31,177 bases of DNA. Source: a virus. Positions within the stretch are counted from its first letter, which is position 1. Each line of letters begins with the position of its first letter. Positions 7,239 through 13,851 of the stretch are shown here, one piece after another. The position numbers were made by a program, and so were the translations under genes. The notes under the pieces were generated by a model. It saw nothing but the letters and a program-made list of their open reading frames with translations. It searched no databases and was not told where the DNA came from. The stretch lies in the IMG/VR virus record IMGVR_UViG_3300047510_000227, positions 1-31,177 of that record. One strand, 5' to 3'.

Positions 7239-8657
7239 TTATGCAACCCGCGACAGGTTTCGGCGCAGCGGCTGGCTCCACTTGCTGCTGGCCGCTGACC
7301 CGTACATCCCAGCAATCGCGTCAGACGCAAACGTCAGCACAAACGCATCGGCCTTGTCGGGACTGGGCAATCCCCGCCGCCGGATCTCGTCCTTGCCCTC
7401 AATCTGTATCTTGCCGTTGCTGGTGAAGCTGTACCGCACTGTGGCCAACTCCGCAATCAGCACCTCGTCCTTGGCCATCTTGCAGTCCCGCGCCTCCAGC
7501 CAGGCTCTGGCCCGATACCACAACTCAGCCTTCAAATTCCTGTACGTCCCGCCCAGCGCCGGGCTTTCAGCCACGTTGATGCCTCGGGCTGGCAGGCCCA
7601 ACTCTCTGAGGCGGTCCACCACCCCAGCCCCCAAGCCGATGCTGTCCACCAGAATCTCTCTGGGCTGCTGGCTTGGCGGCAGCGCGTTGTACTCGGCCAC
7701 CACGGCCCCCGTCAGTTGCATCAAGTCCAGATTCTTCCAAGTCCGCACCGCCTCGGTCATCGCATTGCCTTGGCGCTTGCACAGCGCACTGCGGTCACTG
7801 CCGAACCGGGCCACATCCAAGCCCCACACCACGGGTGCGTGTTGGCTGGGTGCCACATCGCGGGTGACCGCCTGCTCCAGCAAGTCCATCGCAATCACCG
7901 TATCGTCATCACCCTTGGGGAACTCGCCCACCACTCGGATGCGGTAGACGTTGCTGTCCTCGCCGTAGCGCATCTGCATCTCTGTGACGTACTCGTCGCT
8001 CACCCGTGGCGAGTCCAAGCACGACACCTGAAACGTGGTCCACTCGTCGGCCAAGCGCGTGTGCGTGTCGTAGAAAAACCCGCTCGAGCGCACCGGGTTG
8101 CCCAGCAGCAGCGTCACAGCGTTGTGCCCAGACATAGACCCGGCCGCCGCCTCAAACACCTGCTCGGGCACGCCTGAAGCCTCATCGGCCACCAGCATCA
8201 CATTCTCGGAGTGAATCCCCTGCAAGGCTTCCGGCTGCTCTGCCCGGCTCGTCCGCGCTGAGATAAACATCTCAGTGGGCGCAGCGTTGAACTCAATCCT
8301 CTCCTGCTTAACCGTCAGCAGCCCCTGCAAGGGCAGCGGCATCGCGTTGATCCACCGCTTCAATTCCGCAAACATCGCGTCATAAAGCTGGCTGCTGGTT
8401 GGCGCAGTCACCACCACCTTCACGGGTGATCGGGTCATGAAATACCACAGCATGGCCCATGAGGACGCCGTACTCTTGCCCACCCCGTGGCCGGACCGCA
8501 CGCTGATCTTCCGATCCCCTCGGGCAATGGCCTGCAAGAACTTGATCTGCCAGGGGTCAGGGTCAACCCCTAACACCTCCTGCACAAACAGCACCGGGTC
8601 AGGGTGATACCTGTCCACCCACTGCTTAAAGACGTTGTCATTTGCCATAGTTGGCAA
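7239..8657 (-). CDS. terminase large subunit (TerL)
   Basis: A 472-aa packaging motor. The ATPase domain shows Walker A GHGVGKST (residues 56-63), Walker B VMLVADEA (153-160, D158 E159) and a coupling-like segment around LLLGNPVRSSG. The C-terminal RNase H-like nuclease domain starts at VVWGLDVARFGSDRSAL, whose Asp is a metal ligand, with later acidic residues in EILVDSIG and SPDKADAFVL. The protein translocates DNA into the prohead through the portal and cuts the concatemer. A TTG at 8657 has an AAGG site 5 nt upstream and directly follows the preceding stop; the ATG at 8648 is less well spaced. No definite small terminase is adjacent, but see 8924-9316. Confidence 0.93.
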   Translation of the reverse strand: MPTMANDNVFKQWVDRYHPDPVLFVQEVLGVDPDPWQIKFLQAIARGDRKISVRSGHGVGKSTASSWAMLWYFMTRSPVKVVVTAPTSSQLYDAMFAELKRWINAMPLPLQGLLTVKQERIEFNAAPTEMFISARTSRAEQPEALQGIHSENVMLVADEASGVPEQVFEAAAGSMSGHNAVTLLLGNPVRSSGFFYDTHTRLADEWTTFQVSCLDSPRVSDEYVTEMQMRYGEDSNVYRIRVVGEFPKGDDDTVIAMDLLEQAVTRDVAPSQHAPVVWGLDVARFGSDRSALCKRQGNAMTEAVRTWKNLDLMQLTGAVVAEYNALPPSQQPREILVDSIGLGAGVVDRLRELGLPARGINVAESPALGGTYRNLKAELWYRARAWLEARDCKMAKDEVLIAELATVRYSFTSNGKIQIEGKDEIRRRGLPSPDKADAFVLTFASDAIAGMYGSAASSKWSQPLRRNLSRVA

Positions 8658-8927
8658 TTATGCCTTGCCCTGCACCTCTTGCAGCTTCTGGGCGTAGTGC
8701 CGCGCCTTGCCAGCGTCATCCGTCCCATCCTTGCGGCCAGCCCTCATGCTGTACTTGATGATGTTGCCCTTGAGGAACCCCTTGAACTCCTCGGGGGTCA
8801 GCACCGCCTCCATCACATGCCACGGCTGCATCGGCATGTCCTTGTAATGGCTGCCGCTGACTTGGATGTCATCCGCTGTGAGGCCGTTCGCACCAGCGGC
8901 CAGCATCTCAATGTGCATATTCGTCAT
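8658..8927 (-). CDS. DUF3310 family protein (first copy)
   Basis: An 89-aa protein with the DUF3310 pattern: VSGSHYKDMPMQPWHVME, then GFLKGNIIKYSMRAGRK, then a KARHYAQKLQE helix. The family includes phage proteins related to T7 gp1.7 nucleotide kinase, so a role in nucleotide metabolism is possible, but this short version lacks a visible kinase P-loop. The gene ends right before the terminase start and overlaps the preceding gene by ATGA. A second, divergent DUF3310 gene lies at 19254-19544 on the other strand. Confidence 0.8.
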   Translation of the reverse strand: MTNMHIEMLAAGANGLTADDIQVSGSHYKDMPMQPWHVMEAVLTPEEFKGFLKGNIIKYSMRAGRKDGTDDAGKARHYAQKLQEVQGKA

Positions 8928-9316
8928 ACCGTCACCTTTCTGATCTCTCGGATCTTGTCTCGGGTCATCGCCAGGTTAAACACGCTGTTCATCCTGTACA
9001 TCCTGTTCTTACTCTGCTCATGCCTGCGCCTGTTGGCGGCGGGGTCGGCCTTGGGCTTCTTCTTGTCCAGCTTATCCCCCAAGGCATACACGGGCCTCGG
9101 ATACCTCCGCGCCCCATCATGCCCATGCACCCAGTCGGCAATGTGGATGCGCTTGACGCCATCCTTCGTCCTCTTGTTCATGCGCACCAGCACCGCATGT
9201 GCGTCATACCTGCCCATGTCCGCCCAGTCCGCCAATTCCTGCGCCGTCATCCGGCCAAACTCCTCAAGGGCTTCATAAGCCTGCAGCACGTTGTGCCCCC
9301 TGTTCAATGTCGTCAC
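8924..9316 (-). CDS. winged-helix/HTH protein, candidate small terminase or regulator
   Basis: A 130-aa basic protein starting with GTG at 9316 (GTGA overlap with the previous stop). Residues about 10-50 (VLQAYEALEEFGRMTAQEL, then MGRYDAHAVLVRM) read as a helix-turn-helix or winged-helix fold, followed by RIHIADWVHG and YPRPVYALGD wing-like strands. The C-terminal third is Lys/Arg-rich. Such small DNA-binding proteins next to TerL can be small terminase subunits, but the fold also occurs in replication and regulatory proteins. I favour a DNA-binding role; the terminase assignment is inference from position only. Confidence 0.65.
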   Translation of the reverse strand: MTTLNRGHNVLQAYEALEEFGRMTAQELADWADMGRYDAHAVLVRMNKRTKDGVKRIHIADWVHGHDGARRYPRPVYALGDKLDKKKPKADPAANRRRHEQSKNRMYRMNSVFNLAMTRDKIREIRKVTV

Positions 9317-9507
9317 TTCACTCGATCCTTATATCTGTTGTACCGCCAGGCTGTCGCTTCCTTGTCAATCCTCTGCCAGACCACCTCACGGTCCGGTGGC
9401 GCCATCTCATTCCAGTGGGCCACCTCCAGGTAAGTGCGGCCACAGCCCTTGCACTTCTCGTCATACAGCGTCGTGCACACCGCTATGCAGGGACTGTCGG
9501 GCCTCAT
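9313..9507 (-). CDS. DUF1289-like Cys-rich zinc-binding protein
   Basis: The start chosen is ATG 9507 (MRPDSPCIAVC), overlapping the upstream stop as ATGA; longer in-frame starts would overlap that gene fully. The 64-aa product has the DUF1289 signature: PCIAVC, then CKGCGRTYLEVAHWNEM and a PPDRE segment. Four Cys (C7, C11, C19 and C22 region) are placed to bind one metal. Bacterial members are small proteins of unknown function; phages carry many. It is part of a run of tiny overlapping genes. Confidence 0.75.
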   Translation of the reverse strand: MRPDSPCIAVCTTLYDEKCKGCGRTYLEVAHWNEMAPPDREVVWQRIDKEATAWRYNRYKDRVK

Positions 9508-9620
9508 TCTTCCCCCAGCGGCTCTCGCTTGCTCTCGCGCCAGATGGCGTACCCACACAGCAGGCCATGCACCCAACTGATTCCAATCATCAACCAGGTG
9601 TCAAAGTCGATCTCTCTCAT
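9504..9620 (-). CDS. 38-aa single-span membrane protein
   Basis: A very short gene found between two ATGA overlaps (ATG 9620, TGA 9506-9504). The product MREIDFDTWLMIGISWVHG... has one hydrophobic stretch at about residues 9-27 with Trp at both ends and a charged C-terminus (RESKREPLGEE). It fits a small inner-membrane protein. The exact coupling on both sides supports it as a real gene. The function is unknown; position in the early/middle operon argues against a holin. Confidence 0.62.
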   Translation of the reverse strand: MREIDFDTWLMIGISWVHGLLCGYAIWRESKREPLGEE

Positions 9621-9865
9621 GTCCGCTGCTCCCGAATCCACACAGCAAAGCTGGCGGCAGTGTCACCAAAGGGCATGGCTTCGATCTTCTTGGCGATCTC
9701 GTCCAGCTTGTCGTTCACAGCTTTGTCCACCAGCACCTTGATGTTGAAGTCCATAGCCGCCAGCACCAGCTTCGCAGCCTCGTCAGCAGGGACATCAGGG
9801 TTGGCCCATATGCCTTCTTTAGATAGGCGTAGGACTTCGGTGTGGTTGTCTGCTATGAAGTTCAT
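9617..9865 (-). CDS. hypothetical 82-aa protein
   Basis: The start chosen is ATG 9865 because AAGGAG stands 6 nt upstream and the start overlaps the previous stop (ATGA). The product (MNFIADNHTEVLRLSKEGI...) is helical and charged, with a Val/Ala/Asp-rich middle (EAAKLVLAAMDFNIKVLVDKAV). It ends in ASFAVWIREQRT. No recognised domain, Cys pair or membrane span. It belongs to the chain of small overlapping genes between the HNH gene and the terminase. Confidence 0.68.
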   Translation of the reverse strand: MNFIADNHTEVLRLSKEGIWANPDVPADEAAKLVLAAMDFNIKVLVDKAVNDKLDEIAKKIEAMPFGDTAASFAVWIREQRT

Positions 9866-10107
9866 GTGTTGCTCCTTGCTCGGATGGCTTCGGCGCAATC
9901 AAGAGTTGCGACCTCCCAAATTGATGCGTCGCTTCGCGCTACATCCGGTGGAAGGGCCAAGTCATCACACACCTTTGCACACGCCTCACGCTCGTCAGCA
10001 CGGACAAGCTCGGCAAAGCGTTCAAGCTCATTGACCATTAGTAAATGAGGTGTTTCAATGGCTTGCTTAATGTTGGCCTCTTGCGCCATTTCAATTACGG
10101 TCTTCAT
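9862..10107 (-). CDS. hypothetical 81-aa protein with EREACAKVC motif
   Basis: An 81-aa helical protein with ADEREACAKVCDDLA and a C-terminal CAEAIRARS. This paired-motif pattern recurs in many short phage proteins of no known role. An AGGAG site lies 8 nt upstream of the ATG at 10107, and both ends overlap neighbours by ATGA. The two or three Cys are too few and too far apart to claim a zinc site. Confidence 0.7.
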   Translation of the reverse strand: MKTVIEMAQEANIKQAIETPHLLMVNELERFAELVRADEREACAKVCDDLALPPDVARSDASIWEVATLDCAEAIRARSNT

Positions 10108-10817
10108 GTGTTCTTCTCCTTTATTGCATAGTCGTGAAATATCGCCCCCTTGCTTGCGTCACCAACCTTGCAGGACTTGACCCAGACGTTCTTCCCAGTC
10201 TTCAGCCTTCTTAGGTGGCCTCTGCGCTCATGCAATCGGGGTGATGCGTGTGTGCCGCCTTTAGACTCCTGACGGGGTTTGGCTGGCTCAATCCATACCG
10301 TTGTCCAGTCATAGGTCGGCAGCTTCCCCTGCTGTATCTTCCGGCGGTTGGTAAATGTGTCACGCACTGTGGGAATGTGCGCTTCAATACGCCTGTTCAT
10401 CGCACCATACCAAGCGCCAATTTGAGCCAACATGAGTTCTGCAAGCTCCTTGTCCACTGGCTCGTCATCGCTGACAGACCCGTACCGAATGTTGTCATCC
10501 TCAATGAAGTAAAACATAGCAGGGATCGGCATCAGTCGAGTCCCGGTTGGCCCCTTCCACATTGACACCGTGATGCCTTCATCTGGATCATCTCCAGCCA
10601 CCATCATCAAGACGGTGTAGCTCGGGTGATGGCTTGTCTTTCCTTGCCAAACAACAAAGCATTTGTCAAAAGGTGGTCGGTGCGTCATCACCGGGTCAAG
10701 GTCTGCCCGTTGCTTGTCCGTGAACGCCCCAGACAGGTCAAACCATTTAATGTCCACAATGTCCACGCCAGCATCAGCCATCAGCTTCATAGAGTCACGA
10801 ACAAGTTGAGTGGTCAT
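10104..10817 (-). CDS. conserved phage protein of 237 aa, function unknown
   Basis: A two-part protein. The N-terminal two thirds is a mixed alpha/beta domain (DIKWFDLSGAFTD, CFVVWQGKTSHHPSYTVL, MWKGPTGTRLMPIPAMFYF). The C-terminal part is a short basic module, ASPRLHERRGHLRRLKTGK then VWVKSCKVGDASKGAIFHDY. I recall that basic tail, with its ASPR.H.RRGH pattern, at the ends of several phage proteins of unknown function. The His and Arg residues could bind nucleic acid, but no catalytic motif is definite. It is coupled by ATGA to both neighbours. Confidence 0.72.
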   Translation of the reverse strand: MTTQLVRDSMKLMADAGVDIVDIKWFDLSGAFTDKQRADLDPVMTHRPPFDKCFVVWQGKTSHHPSYTVLMMVAGDDPDEGITVSMWKGPTGTRLMPIPAMFYFIEDDNIRYGSVSDDEPVDKELAELMLAQIGAWYGAMNRRIEAHIPTVRDTFTNRRKIQQGKLPTYDWTTVWIEPAKPRQESKGGTHASPRLHERRGHLRRLKTGKNVWVKSCKVGDASKGAIFHDYAIKEKNT

Positions 10818-11005
10818 GTGTTCTTCTCCTTGAGTTTGGATTCAGTTTCACGAACAACTTTTATGTAGTTGCTCAGACCAATTTGCTTAATCTCTTCATC
10901 CGTCAGCCCAACAAACTCACGCTTCTTCTGCAAGTCTTTGATAATTTGATGGCAGTTTTTAACTTCTTCGCGCAGGTGCTCAAGTTCACTTGTTGCAATT
11001 TTCAT
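10814..11005 (-). CDS. 63-aa coiled-coil hypothetical protein
   Basis: A 63-aa Lys/Glu-rich helical protein (SELEHLREEVKNCHQIIKDL... ending VRETESKLKEKNT), probably a short coiled coil with a break at FVGLTDEEIKQIGL. It overlaps both neighbours by ATGA. No known family; probable small early phage protein. Confidence 0.65.
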   Translation of the reverse strand: MKIATSELEHLREEVKNCHQIIKDLQKKREFVGLTDEEIKQIGLSNYIKVVRETESKLKEKNT

Positions 11006-11496
11006 AACCGATTACCTTTCCGTAAATTTTGATGCCAAGGCAAGACTTGTAAGTTGTTCTCAACATGGAATCCACTGGCTTCTTTGCCCTTCAGTGGAAC
11101 AATGTGGTCAACGTGAAACAACACACCACCACGACTCAAAACCTCTGCCACTTCATAAAACATCTTTATGTTGATCTGGTTTGCCCAAGACGGTGTGCGT
11201 TGCAACTTTGCCGCCCTTCGATGCGCCTCAATAGCGTTCTTCTTCTCAGGATTGGCTTGTCGCCAGTGCTGTGCGTACAACTTATTTTTATGCTTACGCT
11301 TATCGTTTGATGCGGTCTTTTTTTCAAGATACCGATCACGGTTGAGCAATGCCCATTTGCTTGACTTTTCCCTTGAGCAAGCCATACAAGTGCCATCTGA
11401 AGTTTGGCGCTTGTCAATGTGTCCATGCTTACAGGGCAACCCAGTGAAGTAGTGCTGCAAGCCATCTTGCTTGGCCTGTTCTCTTGCGCTTTTCAT
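11002..11496 (-). CDS. HNH endonuclease (homing-type, zinc-binding)
   Basis: A 164-aa protein with an N-terminal zinc-ribbon-like part (LPCKHGHIDKRQTSDGTC then MACSRE). A Lys/Arg/Asn-rich linker follows, then a C-terminal HNH core: HVDHIVPLKGKEASGFHVE and NNLQVLPWHQNLRKGN. The DH pair, the NN and the final H/N are the beta-beta-alpha metal site. It is most likely a free-standing homing endonuclease or a DNA nickase. It is unusual in that it overlaps both neighbours by ATGA and so is fully built into the operon. A different HNH gene, with an AP2 domain, lies at 12949-13428. Confidence 0.85.
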   Translation of the reverse strand: MKSAREQAKQDGLQHYFTGLPCKHGHIDKRQTSDGTCMACSREKSSKWALLNRDRYLEKKTASNDKRKHKNKLYAQHWRQANPEKKNAIEAHRRAAKLQRTPSWANQINIKMFYEVAEVLSRGGVLFHVDHIVPLKGKEASGFHVENNLQVLPWHQNLRKGNRL

Positions 11497-11780
11497 TTGT
11501 CCTCCTTGCGCTGTGCTGGCTGTGGACGCTCATAAAGTGCCACAGCACCTTCATCACTCTCAGCGCAATCAGTCCAGCCAAATGGTTCGGCTTTAAAGTA
11601 GCCAAAAGGCTCCTGCTGTGCTGGCTGCTCTGCCAGTGCTTCTCGCAAGGCGGTAATTGCTGGTTCTGCTTTGTTTGACACACAAAGCCAAGAAATGCCT
11701 GTGTGTGGCCCTTGATTGTTTGCGCCTTTATGGATGTATTCCAACGCCTCCAGCGCCAGCTTTATTGCTTCGCGGCTCAT
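11493..11780 (-). CDS. hypothetical 95-aa phage protein (ALEALE/ALYERP type)
   Basis: The start chosen is ATG 11780 (MSREAIKLALEALEYI), which overlaps the previous stop; longer in-frame starts would run through that gene. The product has an N-terminal amphipathic helix, a KAEPAITALREALAEQ helix, then QEPFGYFKAEPFGWTDC and a C-terminal ALYERPQPAQRKEDK. Variants of this layout, with an EPF/EPV segment and a Pro-rich LYxxP tail, are common in phages and have no known function. Confidence 0.66.
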   Translation of the reverse strand: MSREAIKLALEALEYIHKGANNQGPHTGISWLCVSNKAEPAITALREALAEQPAQQEPFGYFKAEPFGWTDCAESDEGAVALYERPQPAQRKEDK

Positions 11781-11929
11781 GCAGACACCTTTGCCATTTC
11801 CCATCCCATGATGAAATAGTTCCAACGGGTTTGGATGTTTGTATTGATGTAACGGCCATTTTTCTGAGAAAGGTCTGCATAACCTTTTGTTTTCATGATG
11901 GCTTCAAAGATCTTTTGTGATTGGCTCAT
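11777..11929 (-). CDS. hypothetical 50-aa protein
   Basis: The start chosen is ATG 11929 (MSQSQKIFEAIMKTKGY), overlapping the preceding stop as ATGA. The 50-aa product ends in RWNYFIMGWEMAKVSA. It is a small mixed-charge helical protein of unknown function, supported mainly by exact coupling to both neighbours. Confidence 0.6.
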   Translation of the reverse strand: MSQSQKIFEAIMKTKGYADLSQKNGRYINTNIQTRWNYFIMGWEMAKVSA

Positions 11930-12165
11930 GCTGTCACCTCTTGTTTTAACCATGTACGAACAACAGCCATGTCTTTTGCAGAGATTGACCAATCTGGTTC
12001 ACCACCATCAAGGCATAAACCACGATCATCTGACTCCAAGATGGTTGACACGTAATAACGGCTAACAAACTGCCCAAACTCGGTATGCGGGTAACGAGAG
12101 TCGTAAAACTCTACAAGCGGGTCATCCTGGTGAACAACTCGCACATTGAATTTGTCTACTCTCAT
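11926..12165 (-). CDS. hypothetical 79-aa protein
   Basis: A 79-aa protein (MRVDKFNVRVVHQDDPLVEFYD..., ending DWSISAKDMAVVRTWLKQEVTA) with alternating beta-like and acidic segments and a terminal helix. No domain recognised. Coupled by ATGA on both sides, which supports the start at 12165. Confidence 0.65.
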   Translation of the reverse strand: MRVDKFNVRVVHQDDPLVEFYDSRYPHTEFGQFVSRYYVSTILESDDRGLCLDGGEPDWSISAKDMAVVRTWLKQEVTA

Positions 12166-12443
12166 GCTGTGAACTCCAGTGCTTGGAGCTTGCTGATACG
12201 CTCGTTGATGCTGGCTACCTTATTGGCAAACTCAGCTTGGGCTTTGTCTTTTTCTTTTTGCAAAGCAGCAATCTTTTGAGCAGTAGGGTCGTACTCATCA
12301 GGGATGTCTAACTCAATCTCTTGAGAACAAATATAAGTTCGGCGTTCGTCATCGGCCAATTTGGCGTACATGACTTGGTATTCAGCAGCCTCTTGCCAAG
12401 GGTAAGTGGCGTAGTAAATGTGGATTGTGGTTTTGACTTTCAT
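12162..12443 (-). CDS. hypothetical 93-aa protein with C-terminal coiled coil
   Basis: ATG 12443 is preferred over the in-frame ATG 12494 because AAGGAA lies 5 nt upstream of it. The N-terminal half is beta-like (KVKTTIHIYYATYPWQE, YICSQEIELDIPDEY). The C-terminal half is a coiled coil (AALQKEKDKAQAEFANKV then INERISKLQAL). No known family. About 75 nt separate it from the upstream rusA gene, one of the few real gaps in this operon. Confidence 0.65.
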   Translation of the reverse strand: MKVKTTIHIYYATYPWQEAAEYQVMYAKLADDERRTYICSQEIELDIPDEYDPTAQKIAALQKEKDKAQAEFANKVASINERISKLQALEFTA

Positions 12444-12518
12444 TGCATTTCCTTTAGTGCCGTCATTGGCAAGCCAATTTTGCACTTGATTCATTTGAAT
12501 TTGTATAGGGACTTACCC

Positions 12519-12947
12519 TTAGTCCATGTCTTCCTTAATCAACACATCCACTAAACCTACCGTCCCATACACCTTTGTGCTGTGCAGGGAAACAACCTGG
12601 GTGTCATCGTCATAAACGATCCCATTCATGGCATCCAAGTACGCTTTTAGGATGTTGTCGATGTCAGGCTTCTTGCAAGGCCTCTCCAAACCCTCCAAAC
12701 AGGCCTTAGAGCGCTTTTTAGAGTACGACTGAGGGATAGGTACTGTGATGTAGATATAAGCTGCTATAGGCGTTTTTAATGGCTCTGAGCTTCCCATTGC
12801 TTGTTTGGCAGCAATCTTGATCAGATCCTCGTAGTCTCTGGTCTTGGTTGGGGTGTAGGTGGAGACAAAGTTGCCTCTCCTGGCGAACTTGGGACGTTGT
12901 TTCCCGACAGGGGTTGCTTCCACAGAAAAAGTAACAGAAAAAGTCAT
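12519..12947 (-). CDS. rusA: RusA-family Holliday junction resolvase
   Basis: A 142-aa protein from ATG 12947 (AAGG site 7 nt upstream). It shows the RusA pattern: EATPVGKQRPKF near the N-terminus (10-21), TPTKTRDYE, PIPQSYSKK, then KKPDIDNILKAYLDAMNG (92-109) and VYDDDTQV. D95, D97 and one of D113-D115 correspond to the three metal-binding aspartates of E. coli RusA (D70, D72, D91). It would cut Holliday junctions and branched replication DNA before packaging. Upstream is an HNH-AP2 gene and a 17-codon remnant that repeats the start of a rusA gene (13527-13580). Confidence 0.88.
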   Translation of the reverse strand: MTFSVTFSVEATPVGKQRPKFARRGNFVSTYTPTKTRDYEDLIKIAAKQAMGSSEPLKTPIAAYIYITVPIPQSYSKKRSKACLEGLERPCKKPDIDNILKAYLDAMNGIVYDDDTQVVSLHSTKVYGTVGLVDVLIKEDMD

Positions 12948-12948
12948 T

Positions 12949-13428
12949 TCATATCCTTGCAAATTCGCCAAAAAACCTTACGGCTGCTTTTTTGTACGCC
13001 TCTGATGCGTCTTCAATTTTTTCAAACCTACCAAGACATTTGAATTTGTTGTTTATCGTTATGTAGGCCATCCATTTATTTCTACCAACATCCCAACTAA
13101 CGCCTTTGTGACCACTTGTGTTGTGTGTTGGAATCTTGCAATTTCTGGCGTTTTCATTTGCTGTGGCTGGACGCAAATTTTCTAATTTGTTGTTAGAGCG
13201 ATTGCCGTCAATATGATCAAGAAACTGTGGGCAGTGACCATGATGCAAAAGGTAAATTAGCCTGTGAGCAGGACGCAACTTGCCTTCAAGTCCTACCAAA
13301 ACATATCCTTTCGAAAGACATCCGGCTGCTTTGTGAGCTATCTTTCTGCCTTGTGTTTTTTTCCAATAAAGAACTCCATCTCTGTAGTAAAGATTTTCTT
13401 TAACGGACTCAAGTAAGTTTTCAAGCAT
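12949..13428 (-). CDS. HNH endonuclease with AP2 DNA-binding domain
   Basis: The start chosen is ATG 13428, with GAGG 6 nt upstream. The 159-aa product has an N-terminal beta-rich part (YYRDGVLYWKKTQGRK), the HNH nuclease segment RLIYLLHHGHCPQFLDHIDG then RSNNKLENLRPATANENARN, and a C-terminal AP2-type domain (SGHKGVSWDVGRNKWMAYI then CLGRFEKIEDASEAYKKAA). This HNH_3 plus AP2 order is typical of phage homing endonucleases. It ends 1 nt before the rusA ATG and contains that gene's ribosome-binding site. It interrupts what looks like an older rusA start. Confidence 0.88.
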   Translation of the reverse strand: MLENLLESVKENLYYRDGVLYWKKTQGRKIAHKAAGCLSKGYVLVGLEGKLRPAHRLIYLLHHGHCPQFLDHIDGNRSNNKLENLRPATANENARNCKIPTHNTSGHKGVSWDVGRNKWMAYITINNKFKCLGRFEKIEDASEAYKKAAVRFFGEFARI

Positions 13429-13526
13429 GTCGCACCTCATCATTGGTGGAAGTCATCACTAAAAGACAACAGCAGGACGGTGATGAATCGTCTTTTCCCC
13501 CGCTAAAGGTAGCTGTTACCTAAATT

Positions 13527-13580
13527 TTATACCATTCCCTTACCTACAGGAGTGCCTTCAACTTGGAAGGTGACATGCAT
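13527..13580 (-). pseudogene. 5' remnant of a rusA-like gene
   Basis: The ATG at 13580 overlaps the upstream stop as TAATG, exactly where the next operon gene should begin. The first 14 codons read MHVTFQVEGTPVGK, clearly like the start of RusA (compare VTFSVEATPVGK in the intact gene 0.6 kb downstream). After GKG the similarity stops and a TAA follows (17 codons in all). The two copies differ at many third positions, so this is not a fresh duplication. It is probably the stump of the original rusA left when the HNH-AP2 cassette arrived. Confidence 0.7.
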
Positions 13581-13678
13581 TACCACGGTGCTGGCTCCGT
13601 CTTGAGTGGGACTTGTTCGGGTTTGACGGGTTGTCCGTTGCGAACAGGGAAAGGCCACACTATCTTTTTGGTCATCAT
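13580..13678 (-). CDS. 32-aa basic Pro-rich peptide
   Basis: Small gene with ATG 13678 (ATGA overlap with the upstream stop) and TAA at 13582-13580, which overlaps the rusA remnant ATG. The product MMTKKIVWPFPVRNGQPVK... ends in VPLKTEPAPW. No domain is recognisable. Support comes from the exact coupling at both ends. In uninterrupted relatives it would sit directly ahead of rusA. Confidence 0.55.
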   Translation of the reverse strand: MMTKKIVWPFPVRNGQPVKPEQVPLKTEPAPW

Positions 13679-13851
13679 TCGCGTTTTCCTTCCATGAATT
13701 CTTTGAAGTAGGCGTGTATTCGTCTAACGCCATCGGGTTTGTGCCACTTGATTGATCCCTTGATAAGCCTCAGAGTGTTCTCTTTGTCTTTCAAGGTTTC
13801 GTGGGTTCTCCATATCTCTCTGGCTCTGGCAATCTCTTCTTGAGGGTTCAT
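13675..13851 (-). CDS. hypothetical 58-aa protein
   Basis: The start chosen is ATG 13851 (MNPQEEIARAREIW), overlapping the helicase stop as ATGA. The 58-aa product is a charged helical protein with IKWHKPDGVRRIHAYF and a basic C-terminus. No family recognised. It follows the helicase in the replication operon and may be a small accessory protein. Confidence 0.62.
   Translation of the reverse strand: MNPQEEIARAREIWRTHETLKDKENTLRLIKGSIKWHKPDGVRRIHAYFKEFMEGKRE

Noticed and set aside
12910-13580. Group I intron splitting rusA and carrying the HNH-AP2 gene
   Set aside because: The downstream rusA has its own complete start and ribosome-binding site, so splicing is not needed, and I could not see a convincing intron core. 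Kept as an alternative in the finding.
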